Source of the DNA: JAAELZ01 sp965223465
GTDB lineage: Bacteria > Pseudomonadota > Gammaproteobacteria > Arenicellales > Poriferihabitantaceae
DNA length: 64,000 nucleotides
NCBI GenBank assembly: GCA_965223465.1
Contig: OZ245025.1
Span: forward strand, 186,001 to 250,000
Direction of reading: 5' to 3'
Made by a program: the position numbers and the translations under genes. The stretch's first letter is position 1, and each line of letters begins with the position of its first letter. Shown here piece by piece: positions 63,454 to 64,000 of this stretch. A model generated the notes under the pieces. That model saw only the letters and a list, made by a program, of their open reading frames with translations. It was not told where the DNA came from and made no database searches.

Positions 63454-64000
63454 ATGCCGCCTAGCCACCTACATACCCGAAATCTAAATGCGGTAGTTGC
63501 GATTGGCTGGGCACCTGGATTTGAAGCGGATGCTCGCTTGTTTGCACGCCAAAACAAGCTGCCGATTATAAATGAAACGAGCGATTGGAGTGGGCTGTGT
63601 TTCTGTCTTGATGCAGCGGGTTGGTCGTTGAAGGAAGCGCCCAACAATGGGCAAGATGTATTTGTGTTGCAGTTTACCCCCAAATATCAGGCGCGCGGTA
63701 AAGATCCATTGCTACGGGCGATGGGCAAGGCCAGCACAGTGCTGGATATGACGGCGGGATGGGGTGCGGATGCTCTGCATATCGCCGAATCAGGTAGAAC
63801 AGTGATTGCGTTAGAACGTCATCCGGTAGTTTATCAATTATTACAACAGGCGCGAAGCGAGCTAAATTCTGATTTAAAGCAGCGCCTTAAGTTTTTACCC
63901 GTCGACGCAGCGCAAGACAATGCTAAACAAAACCTGACAAGGTTATTGTCACAAACATTGGCGTTTGATCTGGTCTATATCGATCCGATGTTTGATATTA
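63454..64000 (+). CDS. rsmJ: Ribosomal RNA small subunit methyltransferase J (start only)
   Basis: The first 182 codons of a gene that continues past the window. From ATG 63454 the protein reads as RsmJ, which makes N2-methylguanosine 1516 in 16S rRNA: a SAM motif (VLDMTAGWGADALHIAES), TVIALERHPVVYQLL and YIDPMFD near the end. Its frame is open and runs off the sequence end, so it has no stop. Confidence 0.9.
   Translation, partial: MPPSHLHTRNLNAVVAIGWAPGFEADARLFARQNKLPIINETSDWSGLCFCLDAAGWSLKEAPNNGQDVFVLQFTPKYQARGKDPLLRAMGKASTVLDMTAGWGADALHIAESGRTVIALERHPVVYQLLQQARSELNSDLKQRLKFLPVDAAQDNAKQNLTRLLSQTLAFDLVYIDPMFDI

Overview
The window looks like a chromosome segment of a gammaproteobacterium; I cannot place it to order. 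Several gene orders point there: recA-recX-alaS-lysC-csrA followed by tRNA-Ser and tRNA-Arg; a yafS-like methyltransferase before rnhA-dnaQ; pilT divergent from yggS-proC-yggT; eno-ftsB; and nth beside an rnfB-type gene. HflD, YpeA and RsmJ are also typical of the class. The cell is Gram-negative (lipoprotein, enoyl-ACP reductase, twitching ATPase). Nothing in the window fixes its lifestyle beyond ATP sulfurylase, carbonic anhydrase and an arsenosugar-type radical SAM enzyme.

Layout. 1-15.5 kb: housekeeping genes (end of sucC, sucD, an S9 peptidase, hflD, aroC, pntAB, dapE, rnhA, dnaQ) with a few accessory genes (CsgG-like lipoprotein, ORF6N protein). 15.5-16.5 kb: a short patch with a small membrane protein and an amphi-Trp protein. 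16.5-21.1 kb: two tandem CNNM/CBS membrane proteins, a beta carbonic anhydrase and a WYL regulator of the BrxR/CapW type divergent from recA. 21.3-27.7 kb: recA, recX, alaS, lysC, csrA and two tRNAs. 28.2-41.9 kb: sat, aroG-type DAHP synthase, bactofilin, peroxiredoxin, pilT, yggS, proC, yggT, AmpG-like permease, pyrE, a large membrane protein with a polyamine-synthase-like domain, eno and ftsB.

42.26-47.04 kb is a small integrated element. It sits in the 3' end of tRNA-Phe between two identical 52-bp repeats. All its genes lie on the minus strand: integrase, excisionase-like HTH protein, a Rep_trans (RstA-like) replication initiator, a small unknown protein, and a tightly packed three-gene cargo ending the element (a TIGR04255 family protein, a 110-residue unknown and a 199-residue unknown). 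There are no capsid or secretion genes, so it looks like a satellite or mobilisable rolling-circle element. Its cargo is the best candidate here for an undescribed system.

47.5-57.2 kb is a cell-surface region: a secreted PKD / beta-helix / thrombospondin-type-3 protein; an exosortase fused to a CPBP protease (exosortase E type); its likely substrate, a 74-residue protein with a VPEID-CTERM-like tail; and four glycosyltransferase genes, the last one fused to a sugar-epimerase-like domain. The co-location suggests that a sorted, possibly glycosylated surface peptide is made here.

57.2-64 kb returns to core genes: methylthioinosine phosphorylase, arsS, nth, an anchorless rnfB, sbcB, yhbY, fabI and the start of rsmJ. 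Between the phosphorylase and arsS lies a small gene that reads through only if the ribosome shifts -1 at a T TTT TTA heptamer, or if it is broken there. No CRISPR array, rRNA or intact insertion sequence was seen.
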